Assembly (NCBI GenBank): GCA_026392415.1
Contig: JAPLCC010000060.1
Location: 18,748 to 82,747 of the forward strand
DNA length: 64,000 nt
From: Propionibacteriales bacterium
GTDB lineage: Bacteria; Actinomycetota; Actinomycetes; Propionibacteriales; Nocardioidaceae
Reading direction: 5' to 3'
Shown: positions 62,562-64,000 of the stretch, in pieces
How the letters are laid out: the number at the start of each line of letters is the position of its first letter
How positions within the stretch are numbered: position 1 is the stretch's first letter
Notes under the pieces: generated by a model
What the model saw: the letters and a program-made list of their open reading frames with translations, nothing else
What the model was told of the DNA's origin: nothing
Database searches by the model: none
Position numbers and translations under genes: made by a program

Positions 62562-63239
62562 GTGGAATTGCCGACCGAGTGCGACCAGCCGACGCGCCAG
62601 CGCGTCGCTCAGTCGATCCTGGTCAACGGCGCGTCCACCGCTGCGGCCCTCGCCGAGCGGCTCGAACTGACGCCGGCAGCCGTCCGGCGCCACCTCGACC
62701 AGATGGTCGCGGACGGTGCGCTCGTCGCTCGTGACCCGCGTCCGGTGGGTTCGCGGGGACGCGGTCGTCCGGCCAAGGTCTTCGTGCTGACCGAGCGCGG
62801 TCGCGACGCCTTCGACCAGCAGTACGACGACCTCGCCACCGAGGCCTTGCGTTTCCTCGCCGAGACGGGCGGTGACGCAGCAGTGCGCGCCTTCGCTGAC
62901 CGTCGTGCGTCGTTCATCGAGAAGCGCTTCCCGGAGGTCCAGGCGGCCAACCCGGAGGCGTCCCCGGCCCAGGTGCTCGCCAGCATCTTCACCGCCGAGG
63001 GTTACGCCGCCGCCGTCCACGAGATTCCCGTGGGGGAGGAGTTGTGCCAGCAGCACTGCCCCGTCTCCCACGTGGCCCATGAATTCCCGCAGTTGTGCGA
63101 AGCCGAGACCGAGGCGATCAGCCGCGTCCTCGGCACGCATGTCCAGCGTCTGGCCACCATCGCCCACGGCGACGGGGTGTGCACCACGTGCATCCCGACC
63201 GTCCACAGCATCCAGAAGAAGGAGCAGGTCACGTCATGA
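62562..63239 (+). CDS. sufR: Suf operon regulator SufR (ArsR/DeoR-like HTH with FeS ligands)
   Basis: A 225-residue regulator with an N-terminal winged helix (NGASTAAALAERLELTPAAVRRHLDQMVADGALVARD) and C-terminal cysteines that bind an FeS cluster (ELCQQHCPVSH, QLCEAE, VCTTCIP). It represses the suf operon when FeS supply is adequate. The start is uncertain: GTG 62562 is given, but an in-frame TTG at 62526 would add 12 residues. It overlaps sufB by ATGA. An iron-box candidate lies upstream. Confidence 0.9.
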   Translation: MELPTECDQPTRQRVAQSILVNGASTAAALAERLELTPAAVRRHLDQMVADGALVARDPRPVGSRGRGRPAKVFVLTERGRDAFDQQYDDLATEALRFLAETGGDAAVRAFADRRASFIEKRFPEVQAANPEASPAQVLASIFTAEGYAAAVHEIPVGEELCQQHCPVSHVAHEFPQLCEAETEAISRVLGTHVQRLATIAHGDGVCTTCIPTVHSIQKKEQVTS

Positions 63240-64000
63240 CCTCGATCGAAGAACTGAACCCGGAGCTCAAGGGCATCGGCCGCTACGAGTTCGGCTGGTC
63301 CGACAAGAACGACGTCGGTGCCGACGCCAAACGCGGCCTCTCCGAAGAGGTCGTCCGGAACATCTCGGCGCTCAAGAGCGAGCCCGACTGGATGCTCGAG
63401 ATGCGCCTCAAGGGCCTCAAGCTCTTCCACCGCAAGCCCATGCCCACGTGGGGTTCGGACCTGTCGACGATCGACTTCGACAACATCAAGTACTTCGTGC
63501 GTTCGTCGGAGAAGCAGGCCGCGACGTGGGATGACCTCCCCGAGGACATCAAGAACACCTACGACAAGCTCGGCATCCCCGAGGCCGAGAAGCAGCGCCT
63601 GGTCTCCGGTGTCGCCGCGCAGTACGAGTCCGAGGTCGTCTACCACTCGATCCGCGAGGACCTCGAGGCGCAGGGCGTGCTGTTCCTGGACACCGACACC
63701 GCGCTGCGCGAGCAGCCGGAGCTGTTCAAGGAGTACTTCGGCACGATCATCCCGATCGGCGACAACAAGTTCTCCGCGCTGAACTCTGCCGTGTGGTCGG
63801 GTGGCTCGTTCATCTACGTGCCCAAGGGCGTCCACGTGGACATCCCGCTGCAGGCCTACTTCCGGATCAACACCGAGAACATGGGCCAGTTCGAGCGGAC
63901 CCTGATCATCGTCGACGAGGGTGCCTACGTGCACTACGTCGAGGGCTGCACGGCGCCGATCTACTCGTCCGACTCGCTGCACTCCGCGGTCGTCGAGATC
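63236..64000 (+). CDS. sufB: FeS cluster scaffold protein SufB (5' part, runs off window)
   Basis: The first 255 codons of SufB, open to the window edge. SufB with SufC and SufD forms the scaffold that builds [4Fe-4S] clusters. Visible family features: YEFGWSDKNDVG, MRLKGLKLFHRKPMPTWG, FSALNSAVWSGGSFIYVPKGVHVDIPLQAYFRIN and the conserved VHYVEGCTAPIYSSDSLHSAVVE. The ATG at 63236 overlaps the sufR stop, so it is coupled to sufR. Confidence 0.96.
   Translation, partial: MTSIEELNPELKGIGRYEFGWSDKNDVGADAKRGLSEEVVRNISALKSEPDWMLEMRLKGLKLFHRKPMPTWGSDLSTIDFDNIKYFVRSSEKQAATWDDLPEDIKNTYDKLGIPEAEKQRLVSGVAAQYESEVVYHSIREDLEAQGVLFLDTDTALREQPELFKEYFGTIIPIGDNKFSALNSAVWSGGSFIYVPKGVHVDIPLQAYFRINTENMGQFERTLIIVDEGAYVHYVEGCTAPIYSSDSLHSAVVEI

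Overview
The window is high-GC DNA from an actinobacterium, most likely Nocardioidaceae (Nocardioides-like). The placement rests on RbpA, WhiA, an MDMPI-type (mycothiol) enzyme, an F420/LLM oxidoreductase, a DUF222-HNH gene with a mycobacterial-type SOS box, actinobacterial gene order, and about 20 genes whose start codon lies only 6-8 nt after a TANNNT -10 element (leaderless transcription). It is densely coding: 53 genes, no rRNA, tRNA, CRISPR or insertion sequence seen, and no gene-free gap over 300 bp. The last gene (sufB) runs off the right edge.

Region 1 (about 0.1-5.9 kb) is mixed: a small phosphatase-like protein, a quinone oxidoreductase cut by an in-frame amber codon, a DUF2071 protein behind a perfect KstR-type palindrome, an FAD oxidoreductase, methionine aminopeptidase and an SOS-box-controlled DUF222-HNH protein.

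Region 2 (about 5.9-29.6 kb) is a sterol side-chain and ring catabolism block. It matches the KstR regulon of mycobacteria: an Rv3520c-Rv3523-like set (LLM oxidoreductase, DUF35 protein, Ltp4, Ltp3), FadD19 and EchA19, FadE26-FadE27-FadD17, the 9alpha-hydroxylase KshA and KshB, and a GMC oxidoreductase. Six sites matching TnnAACnnGTTnnA (one imperfect) sit in front of these genes and of DUF2071. KstR itself is not in the window. In the same block are two paralogous exported LVIVD/beta-propeller-like proteins, an SDR without its catalytic Tyr and a metallo-beta-lactamase-fold enzyme. The first propeller gene looks co-transcribed with fadD19; this is the best candidate here for an undescribed part of sterol metabolism.

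Region 3 (about 29.8-42.9 kb) holds cspA, tag, a homocysteine methyltransferase-like gene, a second nitronate-monooxygenase-like gene, an MBL hydrolase, an MDMPI-family gene, SOS-controlled uvrA, two tandem Rieske lipoproteins, then uvrC-rapZ-yvcK-whiA. uvrB, often close by in actinobacteria, is absent.

Region 4 (about 43-64 kb) is central metabolism: gap-pgk-tpiA, then a tandem-TetR/MFS pair that separates tpiA from its usual neighbours secG and rbpA, then an exported protein that joins repeats to a sortase domain, then the reverse-strand operon tkt-tal-pgi-pgl (zwf and opcA, normally found here, are missing), ctaB, an ABC transporter with ctaA, two small membrane proteins, and sufR-sufB behind an IdeR/DtxR-like iron box. 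Family and homologue assignments come from reading motifs, lengths and gene order; no database search was run.
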